DNA of 64,000 nt from an uncultured Planctomycetota bacterium (GTDB lineage Bacteria; Planctomycetota; Phycisphaerae; UBA1845; UTPLA1): positions 80,912-144,911 of the forward strand of contig CAADGE010000020.1 of assembly GCA_900696465.1 (NCBI GenBank). The letters are read 5' to 3'. Positions 8,682 through 18,760 of this stretch are shown piece by piece; within the stretch, counting starts at the first letter, position 1, and every line of letters starts with the position of its first letter. The position numbers and the translations under genes were made by a program. Below the pieces are notes generated by a model. It was given only the letters and a program-made list of their open reading frames with translations, did not search any database and was not told the origin of the DNA.

Positions 8682-9706
8682 TTTCTCACGGGAGCTGGGT
8701 GGAAATCTCGTTCTGGCTGTCCCTTTGCCTTCTCTGCGTGGTTTTCTCAGGCATTTTCAGCGGTGCCGAGACCGGCATGTACGGCGTCAGCCGACTGCGC
8801 CTTTCGGTCGCTGCTCATCGCCGCAGCAGCTCTGCCATACGGCTGCAAGACCTTTTGACAGACCGACCGGCCCTGCTCAGCACGATCCTTCTGGGCACCA
8901 ATCTGGCGAACTATCTCGCTCCTGTCTGCATGGTCGTGATCCTGCTCCGTAGCTCGCCCCCGGGGGAGAGCAGCGATCTCGCAGCCGCCCGAGCTGAAGT
9001 CTACACCACCCTGATCCTCACGCCGATCATCTTCATTTTCGGCGAGATGGTGCCCAAGAACATCTTCCAGCGCCATGCCGATCGTTACATGCTTTCGCTC
9101 GCCGGTGTGCTCAGTATCTCGCGGTGGCTTTTCCGCATGACTGGTCTCATCGGCATACAGCAGCACCTTTCGCACTTCGTACTGCGACGGCTCAGGACGG
9201 CGCCGGCACCGGCCGCCGTAACGGGCTCGCGTGTTGAGATGTATCAGATGCTCCGTGAGGGAGCCGCTGAAGGAAACCTGACTCGTACCCAGATCGCCAT
9301 GCTGGAGAGTGTTCACAAGCTCAGCAGCACGCATCTGGCTGCGGTGATGGTCCCGCTGGCAAGAGTGGTCATGCTGGAGGCATCCGCGCGGCGCGACCGA
9401 ATTGATGAAGTCCTCCGGTATTCTCGTCACGCGCGCATGCCGGTTTATGAGGGCGATCGTCGCCGCGTTGTCGGCGTTGTGCACTTTCTGGATATCATCG
9501 ATGCAGCGCCGGAGACACCGGTTTGCGCGGTCATGCGAACCATCGTTCGGCTCACACCAAGGACCACCGTACTCGATGCCCTGTCCGTCCTGCAGAAGGA
9601 GCGCCGACGCATGGCGGCCATCGAAGACGCATCCGGCCGGTGCATCGGCATCGTGACCGTTAAAGACCTGGTCGAAGAAATCGTGGGTGAGTTGTCGGCT
9701 TGGTAG
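8678..9706 (+). CDS. CNNM transmembrane / CBS domain protein, short paralogue
   Basis: A 342-aa paralogue of the preceding gene. It has a CNNM membrane domain (FSGIFSGAETGMYGVSRLRL, FIFGEMVPKNIFQRHADRY) and a CBS pair (LAAVMVPLARVVML, RRVVGVVHFLDII, then IGIVTVKDLVEEIVGELSAW at the end). It stops right after the second CBS domain and lacks the CorC_HlyC domain of its neighbour. Tandem CNNM pairs of this kind may form heteromers; that is an inference from the four-base overlap. It ends 4 bases before the convergent glycosyltransferase. Confidence 0.9.
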   Translation: MISHGSWVEISFWLSLCLLCVVFSGIFSGAETGMYGVSRLRLSVAAHRRSSSAIRLQDLLTDRPALLSTILLGTNLANYLAPVCMVVILLRSSPPGESSDLAAARAEVYTTLILTPIIFIFGEMVPKNIFQRHADRYMLSLAGVLSISRWLFRMTGLIGIQQHLSHFVLRRLRTAPAPAAVTGSRVEMYQMLREGAAEGNLTRTQIAMLESVHKLSSTHLAAVMVPLARVVMLEASARRDRIDEVLRYSRHARMPVYEGDRRRVVGVVHFLDIIDAAPETPVCAVMRTIVRLTPRTTVLDALSVLQKERRRMAAIEDASGRCIGIVTVKDLVEEIVGELSAW

Positions 9707-9709
9707 TCC

Positions 9710-11080
9710 TTAGACGGCGGCCTGTAGCGCCTTTGCTCTCAAGGCGGGAGGTCGCAGAGCAAAGAGTAGCAGTCCGACAAGCGCCATACTGCACCACACG
9801 CCCGGCACAAGACCAAGCCATTTCTGGTGCAGCATGTTCTGAAGCGAAGCGGCCACCGCACTGCCAAACGGTCCCACCCATACCCAGAATACATTAATGG
9901 CTGCGCAGCCGGCCAACAGCAGCCACGCGATCCACCAGCGCGGCGCGGGTGAAGCCGTCCACGCCCAAGCGGCGACCGCGGAGTAAAGGTAGCGTTCGTG
10001 CATCTGTGTCGAGAGGACAAAGAACGCCAGCGGCAGGATTCGAATCGCCCAGTGGATGGCAGGAATACTGCAACGAAGTCGCCAGATAATCGCGATCACA
10101 TAGCCAGTCACCAGGAGCATACCCAGGTAACCGAGCTGCCGGGCTGTTAGTCCAAGCAGCTGAACTGCGTCGTCACGCAGATAGTGTTCGAGCAGGTTGC
10201 CGTCGAGCTGCGAGCTTGCCAGGGGTCGGCCGAGAAACCATACCGAAAATCCGTTCAGGTGCGTGAAGGGGTAAAACCCTGACGCCCCAACGTACGTCTC
10301 CCACACTCCGGCCAGCGCGTTGCGGAAGGGAAACAGCAGCGCAACCAATAGACACAACACTGCACCTGCGCCGATGAGCACGTCGCGAGCGGTCGGCATT
10401 TGCGGTCGAAGGGACAAACAGATCCAGATCGGTAAGAAGATGCACGCCTGTGGCTTGGTCAACATCGCCAATATGGCAAGCGGCCACATCCAGTGCAGTC
10501 GCCTCCGTACAGATGACTCCAACGATGCGAGCACAAACAAAGCCGGCAGGGAATCCACTGCCCCCCAGACGGCGGAGTTGTGCCAGATGTTTGGAAGCAA
10601 CACATAAACCAGCCCGATTGACACGGCGAAGGTAATCGACTGGCGCCGGCGAATCGAATAGTAAAGAAGCAGAGCTGTTGCCAGGTCGGCAATCACCGCC
10701 GGCCATTTGAACAGCGCGTAAGCGGCAAGAGCTGAGGGTGTCACGGCTCGCGCGTTTATTTCCTGCAGCAGTTCGAGGTCGATCGGTCGCCCGGTGATCA
10801 GTGGATATGCTTCCGCAAGTAAGCGACAGACGTAGATTTGCACCGGCGGATAGTTCGACAATCGCTTAGTACCGCCGGTCGTTTCGACCGCATCATACAC
10901 CCTCGCCAAACCATGTTCGCGGGCGACGTATCCCCAGATGATGAACTGCTCCTGGTCGTGCAGAAACCCCGGCGCGTCCAATAACGGCAGCCGGATGGCC
11001 AATCCGGCGAGCACAATGATCACCGGATAGAGCAGCCGCCGCCAGGCCGGCGCGGCCGTCGGCAAAGGCTGCTCGTTCAT
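9710..11080 (-). CDS. GT-C type mannosyltransferase-like membrane protein (Gpi18-like)
   Basis: A polytopic membrane protein of about 456 aa with many hydrophobic helices. GT-C features include an acidic motif after the first helix (HDQEQFIIWGYVA), SNYPPVQIYV, WHNSAVWGAVDSLPALF, MLTKPQACIFLPIW and STQMHERYLYSA. The NYPP, WGAVDS, KPQ and MHERY series is characteristic of bacterial Gpi18/PMT-like transferases that use polyprenyl-phosphate sugars. I took the ATG at 11080; an in-frame ATG at 11116 adds 12 residues. Neither has a good ribosome site. Acceptor unknown. Confidence 0.82.
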   Translation of the reverse strand: MNEQPLPTAAPAWRRLLYPVIIVLAGLAIRLPLLDAPGFLHDQEQFIIWGYVAREHGLARVYDAVETTGGTKRLSNYPPVQIYVCRLLAEAYPLITGRPIDLELLQEINARAVTPSALAAYALFKWPAVIADLATALLLYYSIRRRQSITFAVSIGLVYVLLPNIWHNSAVWGAVDSLPALFVLASLESSVRRRLHWMWPLAILAMLTKPQACIFLPIWICLSLRPQMPTARDVLIGAGAVLCLLVALLFPFRNALAGVWETYVGASGFYPFTHLNGFSVWFLGRPLASSQLDGNLLEHYLRDDAVQLLGLTARQLGYLGMLLVTGYVIAIIWRLRCSIPAIHWAIRILPLAFFVLSTQMHERYLYSAVAAWAWTASPAPRWWIAWLLLAGCAAINVFWVWVGPFGSAVAASLQNMLHQKWLGLVPGVWCSMALVGLLLFALRPPALRAKALQAAV

Positions 11081-11293
11081 GGGTTCGTGCTTTCGGAGAT
11101 CGTACATCGCGGCCATTGGCAGGCAGTTTATCGGCCGATGGACACACGCGATACCGGCGGTCAGGCAAAGTCCGCCATTGCTTCACTTGGGCAACAAACG
11201 GACCGATCAAGAGACATACTTCCGCCGGCGCGATCGTCCGCGAAAGTCGGCGACATCCGGGCCCCGGAAGCTTCCATCGGGGGGAGAAACGGC

Positions 11294-12070
11294 TTGGACC
11301 TTGCTACACTGATTGGTTTCATCGCCAGTGTCGGGCTGTTCGCCTGGGCGCTGATCAATGGCACCGGAGGCAACCTCGGCGGCTTCTGGGATACGCCGTC
11401 CGTCATCATCGTGATCGGCGGCGGCATCAGCACGACACTCCTCTCCGTACGGCTCGAACGATTCCTGTCATTCATCAAGGTGGTTCGCAACGCCTTCTTC
11501 AACAAGATCCAGCCGGCGGACTTTCTCATTCGCAAGCTCGTTTCGCTGTCTGAGGTCGCTCGGCGAGAGGGTATCCTCGCCTTGCAGTCGCAGATCGAGG
11601 AAATCGACAACAAGTTCGTGGCCAATGGTCTGCAGATGATCGTGGACGGAACCGACGCCGAAACCGTCAAGACGCTCATGCAATACGAGATGGACTCGAT
11701 CGACATGCGACACACCGAAGGCAAACAGGTCATCGACCTGCTTGGCAAGTACGGCCCGGCTTACGGCATGATCGGTACGCTGGTTGGGCTCGTCATCATG
11801 CTTCAGAACATGGACGATCCCAAGAAGATCGGCCCCGGCATGGCGGTCGCGATTCTCACGACGCTCTACGGGGCGATCATCGCCAACATGATCTGCCTGC
11901 CGCTTTCTGACAAGCTCAACAATCGGCATTCCCAGGAAATGCTGGCCCTGACCATCGCTCAGGCGGGAATTCTCGGCATTCAGGCCGGTGACAACCCGCG
12001 CGTCCTGGAGATGAAGCTCGCGGCATTCCTCGATCCGAGGCGGCGGGCCGATCTCAGCGAGAAGAAGTAG
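11294..12070 (+). CDS. motA: Flagellar motor stator protein MotA
   Basis: Stator subunit that couples ion flow to flagellar rotation. Four membrane segments are evident: LATLIGFIASVGLFAWALI, FWDTPSVIIVIGGG, and after the cytoplasmic loop (about residues 60-140) GPAYGMIGTLVGLVIMLQN and VAILTTLYGAIIANMICLPL. The reading frame is open to 11087, but the first 69 codons are hydrophilic and unlike MotA. A TTG at 11294 has GGGGAGAAA just upstream and gives 258 aa, the normal length. It is followed 15 bases later by motB. Confidence 0.93.
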   Translation: MDLATLIGFIASVGLFAWALINGTGGNLGGFWDTPSVIIVIGGGISTTLLSVRLERFLSFIKVVRNAFFNKIQPADFLIRKLVSLSEVARREGILALQSQIEEIDNKFVANGLQMIVDGTDAETVKTLMQYEMDSIDMRHTEGKQVIDLLGKYGPAYGMIGTLVGLVIMLQNMDDPKKIGPGMAVAILTTLYGAIIANMICLPLSDKLNNRHSQEMLALTIAQAGILGIQAGDNPRVLEMKLAAFLDPRRRADLSEKK

Positions 12071-12085
12071 AAAGCACAAATCCTC

Positions 12086-12898
12086 ATGGCTCTCAAGAAG
12101 AAACCACCCGAGCCCGGCGCGCCGATGTGGATCGTCACCTACGGCGACATGATGACCCTGCTGCTCTGCTTCTTCATTCTGCTGGCGGCCTTCGCCAACT
12201 ATGACAAGCAGGACAAGATGTTCATGACTGCCATCGAATCGATTCGTGAGGCGCTCGGCGCTCCCGGTCAGAGCGGCTGGCTCCCCGAGGATGAGCTTGA
12301 CTTCAAGTCCCTGCTCGTCATCCTGCAGAGTCTCATTCCGCCGGACAACCCCAAGGGTGAGGGCCACAGTGATGAGCCGGGTGTCGACGGCCGCTTCTAT
12401 CGCGTGGAGAAAATCCGCGACGGCGTGGAGGTCGTCGTCGGAGGCCCGATTGCATTCGGCGCCTTCAGTGCGGACATCGAGCCGCCCGCCGACCAGATGC
12501 TCGTCGGCCTGGCGCCGGAACTGATCGGCAAGAACAACAAGATCGAGATTCGAGGCCATGCAACCAATGAACCGCTGCCGATGAACGCACCTTACAAGGA
12601 TGCCATCGAGTTGGGGTATGCGAGGGCGCGTTCCGTCCGCGATCGCCTGGTCGATCTCGGCGTCGACCCACGGACCATCCGCGTTGCCAGCGCTGGTTAC
12701 TACGAGCCAATTCTCAATCAGACGTATCACGACGGCCGCCGTGCCGCAAACCGCAGAGTGGAGATCGTCATCACCCAGGCGCTCCGTGCCGATTACACGC
12801 CACCGCCCCCGACGCCCCAGGAGCTGGCCGGCGAGTCGGCTTCCGGCCGTACAACATCGGCGCCTTCGTCGAACAGCGTGGCACCGCGCACGCCATAA
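12086..12898 (+). CDS. motB: Flagellar motor stator protein MotB
   Basis: Peptidoglycan-anchored stator partner of MotA, 270 aa. The single N-terminal helix contains the ion-binding Asp in VTYGDMMTLLLCFFILL (D21). An OmpA-like domain follows at about residues 145-230 with KIEIRGHATNEPLP, ARARSVRDRLVDLGVD and RVASAGYYEPI. The Pro/Ser-rich C-terminal tail is disordered. It forms an operon with motA. No other flagellar structural genes lie nearby, so the remaining flagellar loci must be elsewhere. Confidence 0.92.
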   Translation: MALKKKPPEPGAPMWIVTYGDMMTLLLCFFILLAAFANYDKQDKMFMTAIESIREALGAPGQSGWLPEDELDFKSLLVILQSLIPPDNPKGEGHSDEPGVDGRFYRVEKIRDGVEVVVGGPIAFGAFSADIEPPADQMLVGLAPELIGKNNKIEIRGHATNEPLPMNAPYKDAIELGYARARSVRDRLVDLGVDPRTIRVASAGYYEPILNQTYHDGRRAANRRVEIVITQALRADYTPPPPTPQELAGESASGRTTSAPSSNSVAPRTP

Positions 12899-13045
12899 AT
12901 CAGTAGGACAGCTTGGGTTTTCCCGTCAAAAGTGGCTCGAACTCGCCGCTGGTGATCCTGTGAGGAAATGGTTAAGCTTTAGAGTGTCGGGAATCCTTCG
13001 ATGCAGGATTCAGAGCAATCACCCTGTCCGGGCTGACTACCGCTT

Positions 13046-14338
13046 ATGAGCGATACCAGGATCGAGTACTGTCCACCCGGCTCCAGCGGGAGCACGCAGG
13101 AGAAGCACGTCGCGGACCTTCAGGCCGTACTCGAAGTCTCGCGCGACTTGGCGGCCACCACCGAGCTGACCCCGCTGCTTCAGAAAGTCGAGAAAGCGGC
13201 ACTGAAAGTTCTGGAGTGTGAGCGGGCGACGGTGTTCCTCTTTGACCGCGCCCATCACGAACTCTACAGCCGCATGGCCACCGGCGTGGACGAGATTCGC
13301 TTTTCCGCGGACCGCGGGATTGCCGGCGAAGTTGTCCGCACCGGCGATGTCATCAACGTTCCCGACGCATACTCCGATCCGCGCTTCAATCCGGAGATCG
13401 ATCGCAAGACCGGCTTCCGTACCCGCAACATGATCACCTTCCCGCTGATCGGCTTCGACAACACGGTCGTCGGCGTGCTTCAGGTGCTCAATAAGTCAAC
13501 AGGCAGCTTCGACCCCTGGGACCACGAACTCGTAAAGACCTTCGGTGCCCAGGTCGGCGTGGCGCTGCAACGTCAGCTTCTGCTCGAACATTACGCCGAA
13601 AAACAGCGCATCGAGCGAGACCTGTCCATCGCACGCGAAATCCAGCAGGGACTCATCCCTGCGGAGGCCGCAAAAGTACCGGGTTTTGACATCGCCGGAT
13701 GGAACAAGCCCGCCGATGAAACCGGCGGCGACTGCTATGACTACATGACCGTGCATGATGGCTCGCTCGCGATGATCATTGCCGACGCCACGGGCCACGG
13801 CATCGGCCCGGCGTTGATGATCGCTGAGTGTCGCGCCCTCTTCCGTGCGCTCGCGTCCGCTTGTAAAGACCTCGCCGAAGTCGTCGGCAAGGTCAACAAT
13901 CTTCTTTTCGAAGACTTGCCGGACGACCGCTTTGTCACGGCCTTCTTTGGCCTCCTGAGCCCTGACAACCACACCGTCTCTTTCCTTTCCGCTGGTCACG
14001 GGCCGATCATCGAGTACATTCTGGAGAAGGACGAATTCCTGGAGCTGCCGGCCAATGCCATGCCGTTGGGCATTGTTCCCGATGTGCCCTTCGATTCGCC
14101 CGATCGCTTTCAGATGCAGCCCGGCGACATGATGATCCTCGTTACCGACGGCTTCTTTGAATGGCAGAACGCGGCCAAGGAACAGTTCGGCACGGAACGC
14201 ATGTTTGACGTCATACGTCGTCACCGCGACCTGCCCTGTGCGGAGATCATCCAGCGTTTGTACGACGAAGTCCGCGCCTTCGCGCCGGGAACGCAGCAGG
14301 CCGACGACCTGACGGCCATTTTCATCAAGCGTCTTTAA
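13046..14338 (+). CDS. GAF domain / SpoIIE-type PP2C phosphatase
   Basis: A 430-aa cytosolic signalling protein. An N-terminal GAF domain (about residues 30-175) shows ERATVFLFDRAHHELYSR, DRGIAGEVVRTGD and GVLQVLNKSTG. A linker (IERDLSIAREIQQGLIP) leads to a PP2C/SpoIIE phosphatase domain. Its metal-binding motifs are GGDCYDYM, IADATGHGIGPALM, LSAGHGPIIEY, LVTDGFFEW and ADDLTAIFI. Such proteins dephosphorylate anti-sigma-factor antagonists or similar partners. It lies 147 bases after motB on the same strand, but no regulator partner is adjacent. Confidence 0.92.
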   Translation: MSDTRIEYCPPGSSGSTQEKHVADLQAVLEVSRDLAATTELTPLLQKVEKAALKVLECERATVFLFDRAHHELYSRMATGVDEIRFSADRGIAGEVVRTGDVINVPDAYSDPRFNPEIDRKTGFRTRNMITFPLIGFDNTVVGVLQVLNKSTGSFDPWDHELVKTFGAQVGVALQRQLLLEHYAEKQRIERDLSIAREIQQGLIPAEAAKVPGFDIAGWNKPADETGGDCYDYMTVHDGSLAMIIADATGHGIGPALMIAECRALFRALASACKDLAEVVGKVNNLLFEDLPDDRFVTAFFGLLSPDNHTVSFLSAGHGPIIEYILEKDEFLELPANAMPLGIVPDVPFDSPDRFQMQPGDMMILVTDGFFEWQNAAKEQFGTERMFDVIRRHRDLPCAEIIQRLYDEVRAFAPGTQQADDLTAIFIKRL

Positions 14339-14365
14339 TCGACGCGGCTGCTGCTCAGATTTCCT

Positions 14366-15619
14366 TCAATACATCCGACGTCGTCGAAGGGCAGTTGCGG
14401 CGCCAATCATGATGGGCAAGCTCGCCAGAAGTCCAGGCGCACAGTTGCCCGCCGCACCGCACGTTCCGGTGCCTCCGCCCGGGGTCGGTGGATCACCGGG
14501 GCCCGGATCGTTGGGGTCCGGCAGAAACGGTGTCGGATCGCAGGCGTCTCCGAGCAGGTCGCCGTCTGAATCGAGTTGATTCGGGTTTGCCGTATTCGGA
14601 CAGTTGTCACAGGCATTGCCCAGGTCGTCGCCGTCCGAATCGAGTTGATCAGGATTCGCCACGCCGGGGCAATTATCTGTCGGGCACGTGTTGGCGGCGA
14701 AGCCGGGGTTTCCGAAGCCATCACCATCGGTGTCCGTACAGGTGTCGCAGGCATCACCGATCCCGTCTCCGTCGGAGTCCGTCTGCCCAGGATTGGACAC
14801 ATTGGGACAGTTATCAGGCGGACAGACTGCCAGACAGTTTGCAGGAAAACCGGGGTTTCCTCGCCCGTCGCCATCCGTATCCGTACAGAGGTCGCAGTCA
14901 TCGAAGATACCGTCGTTGTCCGTGTCGTTCATGCCGCAATCCGGCGCGGTGTCTACCGTAAAGCTGCACCCGGCATTGTTCGTGAAGATCGCAGCCACCA
15001 TCGCCAGGTCATAGTCGTCCTCGTTCGTCGTGCTCATTGCGGTGGCGCTTCCCTGAAAAAGGAGCGACATTCTGCTCGTGCTTGGAAGCTGATCAGGATG
15101 GGGTGGGCCAAAGTCGCCGTTGGCGTCGTTGTCCGTCGTGCCGTTGTTTGGTCCCATGTAGTTGGCCCCTCCCCAACTGAGTCGCCACAGAATCGTACCG
15201 TCGTCCTCCTCAAAGGTGAGCGAGCCGGCCGCCAGAATGCCCGCCAGACTTCCGTTCGGAATCAGGAAGTCAGGTGCCGCGGTTGGCTTCGTCTTATCAA
15301 CGAAGGCCTGCGTGGCAATCAGCACACGGCTGCCGGGGTTGCCGCGTGCGACGTCCGCCGTGAAGTCGATGAGCAGCGATGGATTGCCGTTATCGTCCCA
15401 GATGCGCATACGAGCTTCGGATACGAAGTTCTGCCCACTGGATCGCATTCGGAGCTGAATCGCCTGCGCATCGGTGTCGCCGTCGATTCCCCCGATGACC
15501 TGTTCGATCTGCATCAGGTGAAACGTCGCGAGCGCACGATCTCCCCATCCTAACAGCAATAGCACGCTGAATAATCTCACACGCAGGGTCAAGCGCGCGA
15601 CAGATCGTATCGCAGTCAT
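14366..15619 (-). CDS. Secreted protein with thrombospondin type 3 repeats and C-terminal anchor
   Basis: About 417 aa. It has a signal peptide ([20 protein letters not shown]) and an N-terminal domain of about 200 residues with the opening [20 protein letters not shown], which I associate with planctomycete secreted proteins of unknown function. About five calcium-binding thrombospondin type 3 repeats follow ([26 protein letters not shown]). After a Pro/Gly linker the protein ends with [25 protein letters not shown], a hydrophobic stretch plus Arg cluster resembling a sorting signal. The ATG at 15619 has AAGGAGAGA 6 bases upstream, better than the in-frame ATG at 15664. Confidence 0.8.
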   Translation of the reverse strand: MTAIRSVARLTLRVRLFSVLLLLGWGDRALATFHLMQIEQVIGGIDGDTDAQAIQLRMRSSGQNFVSEARMRIWDDNGNPSLLIDFTADVARGNPGSRVLIATQAFVDKTKPTAAPDFLIPNGSLAGILAAGSLTFEEDDGTILWRLSWGGANYMGPNNGTTDNDANGDFGPPHPDQLPSTSRMSLLFQGSATAMSTTNEDDYDLAMVAAIFTNNAGCSFTVDTAPDCGMNDTDNDGIFDDCDLCTDTDGDGRGNPGFPANCLAVCPPDNCPNVSNPGQTDSDGDGIGDACDTCTDTDGDGFGNPGFAANTCPTDNCPGVANPDQLDSDGDDLGNACDNCPNTANPNQLDSDGDLLGDACDPTPFLPDPNDPGPGDPPTPGGGTGTCGAAGNCAPGLLASLPIMIGAATALRRRRMY

Positions 15620-15828
15620 GCGATCTCTCCTTCTTCGTCGGGTTTCATCGGAGTCGTCAATCAAATCCGGACGAACAAGCTCGCCATTTCAATCATACCA
15701 CGAGTCAGCCGAATGAAAAGGCGGCTTGAGCGAGCCAGGCGTTAATCCAGTTACAGCCCTTTTGACGATCGCGCATGGCGACCACAAAATAAGTCGGTTC
15801 GGTACCGTTGCCTTGATGGCTGCCAGCT

Positions 15829-17310
15829 ATGAACAAACCCAATCGCTTTATTGAAACGCCGGCTTTCTTCTCGATCGTGGTCCTCCTCGGCAACCTGATT
15901 GCGTGGGCAATTCCCGGCAACGTTGCCAAGCTCGTCGCGCGAGAGCAGCACGTCATGCTCGGACGCTACTCTCGCGCCCATTTCTGCTGGCTCGTCGTCG
16001 CCGGTCTGCTCTCTCTGATCGCGATCTACATTCGAACAGCTCCAACGCCGTTGTCGATGAAACGGCGCGTCTTCGGGCTGATCGCCTCTGTCCTGGCCCT
16101 GTTTCCCGCCCTTGTCATCGTGGATCTGGGGCTCAGGTTGCGAACAAGTTATCCCTATCAACCCGGTGATCATGTCTACCATCGTCCGCCCCATGCACGA
16201 TACGAACTGACCTACGAAGACGTTCCGGAACAGCGGCGATCCTTCCCGAACACGCCGCCGGGCTACGGTCGTGTCGCGTGTGTCATGACCTATGACGCGG
16301 AGGGATTCCGCAATTCCGTCGATCGCTCGCAGTGTGATATCGTCACGCTGGGTGACTCGTTTACCGAGGGCTCGCGTGTCACCGATTCCGAACCCTGGCC
16401 GGTTCGACTGGAGGAATTGACCGGCTTGGCCGTCTGCAATCTCGGCATTTCCGGTTATGGCCCCCCGGAGTACCTCGCGGCGCTCGAACACTTCGGCCTG
16501 CCGAAGCGGCCCAAGCTGGTCATCTGCATGCTGTATGAGGGCAATGATTTTCGCTCGCTGCGGGTGGAGGCCAAGTCCGGCATCACTTACCGTCAGGTCA
16601 TCGCGACCAGCCCCCTTGTCGTTGCTGCGAACCATTTCCTGGTTCAATACATCGGAGTGATTGGCGCCGGACGAGACGTACCGGCACTGGATTCCTTGCG
16701 CTGGCTGCCGTTATCCGTTCCGGCTGGTGAGGGTGGCCGGGCCTATGCGTTTGCTGCCAAACAGCTGACGGATCTGTATGTTACACGTGAGAAGTTCGAA
16801 CTCGACGAGTCATGGTACGTCATCACCACTTTGCTCAAGCAGATGAAGCGAGCATGTGACGACGCCGGCGCCGAACTGATGGTCGCCTACGCGCCACTCA
16901 AGGCACACGTCGTCCTTCCATTGGCGGCTGACAGACTCAGCGGTACAGACGTTCGCCGCTTCATGCAATACAAGAATCGCAAGCTCAAGGGTCCGGAAGG
17001 CGATGCCTTCCTTCCCAGTCTGCTCGAGCATCTGGACCATCGCGAGTCCGTCGTTCGGGATTGGTGCGAGCGCCGGTCGATTCGATTCGTCAGTCTGACC
17101 GAGCCGCTGCGCCGCGATGCGGCGGCCGGTCGGCAGGTCTTCTATACTTACGATCAGCACTGGTCGCTGCCCGGTCACGAATGCGCAGCCCGTGCCATTG
17201 CCAAGGCGCTGCCGATTAATCTCATGCGGTCGTCCTCGGACAGCATCGCGGAAGAGCGATCGGAGAAGGAATCGAAGCACCTCGCTGAAACAGAGCGGAA
17301 AGAAGAATAA
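15829..17310 (+). CDS. Membrane-anchored SGNH-family hydrolase/acyltransferase
   Basis: A 493-aa protein with three predicted N-terminal membrane helices (about residues 10-30, 45-65 and 75-100). An extracytoplasmic SGNH domain follows. Block I is TLGDSFTEGSR near residue 174, block II is NLGISGYGPPEY, block III is YEGNDF, and the catalytic DxxH pair is YDQHWS near residue 443. Relatives include AlgJ/AlgX-like O-acetyl-transfer proteins and esterases acting on exopolysaccharide. The C-terminus is charged and disordered. The next gene starts within a few bases, so the two may be co-transcribed. Confidence 0.82.
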   Translation: MNKPNRFIETPAFFSIVVLLGNLIAWAIPGNVAKLVAREQHVMLGRYSRAHFCWLVVAGLLSLIAIYIRTAPTPLSMKRRVFGLIASVLALFPALVIVDLGLRLRTSYPYQPGDHVYHRPPHARYELTYEDVPEQRRSFPNTPPGYGRVACVMTYDAEGFRNSVDRSQCDIVTLGDSFTEGSRVTDSEPWPVRLEELTGLAVCNLGISGYGPPEYLAALEHFGLPKRPKLVICMLYEGNDFRSLRVEAKSGITYRQVIATSPLVVAANHFLVQYIGVIGAGRDVPALDSLRWLPLSVPAGEGGRAYAFAAKQLTDLYVTREKFELDESWYVITTLLKQMKRACDDAGAELMVAYAPLKAHVVLPLAADRLSGTDVRRFMQYKNRKLKGPEGDAFLPSLLEHLDHRESVVRDWCERRSIRFVSLTEPLRRDAAAGRQVFYTYDQHWSLPGHECAARAIAKALPINLMRSSSDSIAEERSEKESKHLAETERKEE

Positions 17311-17313
17311 CAA

Positions 17314-18609
17314 TTGTCATCTGCATATGACATCATGGATCGTCAGGCCGACTGGCAGCGACGGCTAAGCCATATCGTTGAGACGCTGCGCGAAATGTCC
17401 ATGCAGACGGACCCGCAGCAGATGGTCTCCGCCTACGCAAAGCGCATGCGCCAGATTCTTCCGATCGATCGCACGATCGCCGTCAGCCGTCGCAATCTGC
17501 AACAACCATGGTACCGAATTACTCGGAGCAGTCTCTGGAAGGAAGAGATCAATCCCTGGAAGCAGCAGGACCGGCTCCCCGTATTCAATCGGGGCATCCT
17601 CGGTGATCTCTTGTACGCCGATGAGCCGCAGTTGATCGACGATCTCCGCCTATCAGCAGATGATCCAGCCCACGAATTTCTCGCCGATATGCGAAGTCTC
17701 GTCTCTCTGCCGATGTACGACGGCGGTGTAGCCCTCAACACCGTGATCTTTGCCCGCGCGACTCCCAACGCCTTCTCCCGCGATCAGCTGGCGGACCTCG
17801 TCTGGGTTACTGGCCTCTTCGGTCGCGCCACTTATAACCTCGTGCTCAAGCAACAGGTGCAGGAGGCCTTTGACGCCGTCGATTTCGAACTCAAAATGGT
17901 CGAGCGCATACAAAAGTCTCTGCTGCCGCGCGAACTTCCGAAGATCGAGCATCTTGACCTTGCCGCTTACTACCAGACTTCGCATCGGGCAGGCGGCGAC
18001 TACTACGATTTCTTCCCCTTGCAGGATGGCTCTTGGGGAATCCTCATCGCCGACGTCAGTGGTCACGGCACTCCTGCCGCCGTCATGATGGCCATCACGC
18101 ACAGCATCGCCCACACCGCTCCGGGCCCGCCAACTCCGCCGAGTCGAATGCTGCACTACCTCAACCAGCAGCTCAGCGTCCGGTACACGAACGATTCTCC
18201 GAGCTTCGTGACCGCTTTCTACGGCATTTTCAATCCGAAGACGCGGGAGTTGACCTACGCCTCCGCCGGTCACAATCCGCCGCGCCTCAAACGCTGTGAC
18301 GACGGCACCATGGCCGCGTTGGACCGTGTCGGCGGCCTGCCGCTCGGCGTACTGCCGGATCAGACGTATGAAGAGGCAGTGCTTGCTCTGCGTCCTGGTG
18401 ATCAGCTTATCTTCTACACCGACGGTATCACCGAGGCACACAACCCCCAGCGTGAAATGTTCGGCGTGGAACGGCTCGACCAGGCGCTGGAACTCTGCAC
18501 CTTCGCCGCCGAACCGCTCATCGAGGCCGTCCTGCGTGCGCTTGCGGATTTCACGCAAGGTCAACCGGCTGACGACGATCGAACCCTGCTCGTAGCCAAA
18601 GTGAGCTGA
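17314..18609 (+). CDS. GAF-like / SpoIIE-type PP2C phosphatase
   Basis: A 431-aa second SpoIIE-family phosphatase. Residues about 10-185 look like a divergent GAF domain. A helical linker (VDFELKMVERIQKSLLP) follows, then the phosphatase domain with AGGDYYDFFPL, IADVSGHGTPAAVMM, YASAGHNPP, IFYTDGITEAHN and DDDRTLLVAKV; all metal-binding Asp positions are kept. The start is uncertain: TTG at 17314, 3 bases past the preceding stop, or ATG at 17335. It ends facing the WecA-like gene. Its partner is not encoded nearby. Confidence 0.9.
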   Translation: MSSAYDIMDRQADWQRRLSHIVETLREMSMQTDPQQMVSAYAKRMRQILPIDRTIAVSRRNLQQPWYRITRSSLWKEEINPWKQQDRLPVFNRGILGDLLYADEPQLIDDLRLSADDPAHEFLADMRSLVSLPMYDGGVALNTVIFARATPNAFSRDQLADLVWVTGLFGRATYNLVLKQQVQEAFDAVDFELKMVERIQKSLLPRELPKIEHLDLAAYYQTSHRAGGDYYDFFPLQDGSWGILIADVSGHGTPAAVMMAITHSIAHTAPGPPTPPSRMLHYLNQQLSVRYTNDSPSFVTAFYGIFNPKTRELTYASAGHNPPRLKRCDDGTMAALDRVGGLPLGVLPDQTYEEAVLALRPGDQLIFYTDGITEAHNPQREMFGVERLDQALELCTFAAEPLIEAVLRALADFTQGQPADDDRTLLVAKVS

Positions 18610-18760
18610 ATCTCCTGTGCATTCTACGGGCATCAGTCGGTCAGGGTAGAACGGGCGTCCCGCCGATGCCCCCGCCGTCGTGAAGCGGCGACCCGTCCGA
18701 TCTGGGCATGATTCCTGGAGGTTTCCCGCAGGGCGAGCTTTATTGAATAACTCGGCCTGA

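Noticed and set aside
11468..12730. 420-codon ORF antisense across motA and motB
   Set aside because: It covers two well-defined genes and has the shadow-frame composition.
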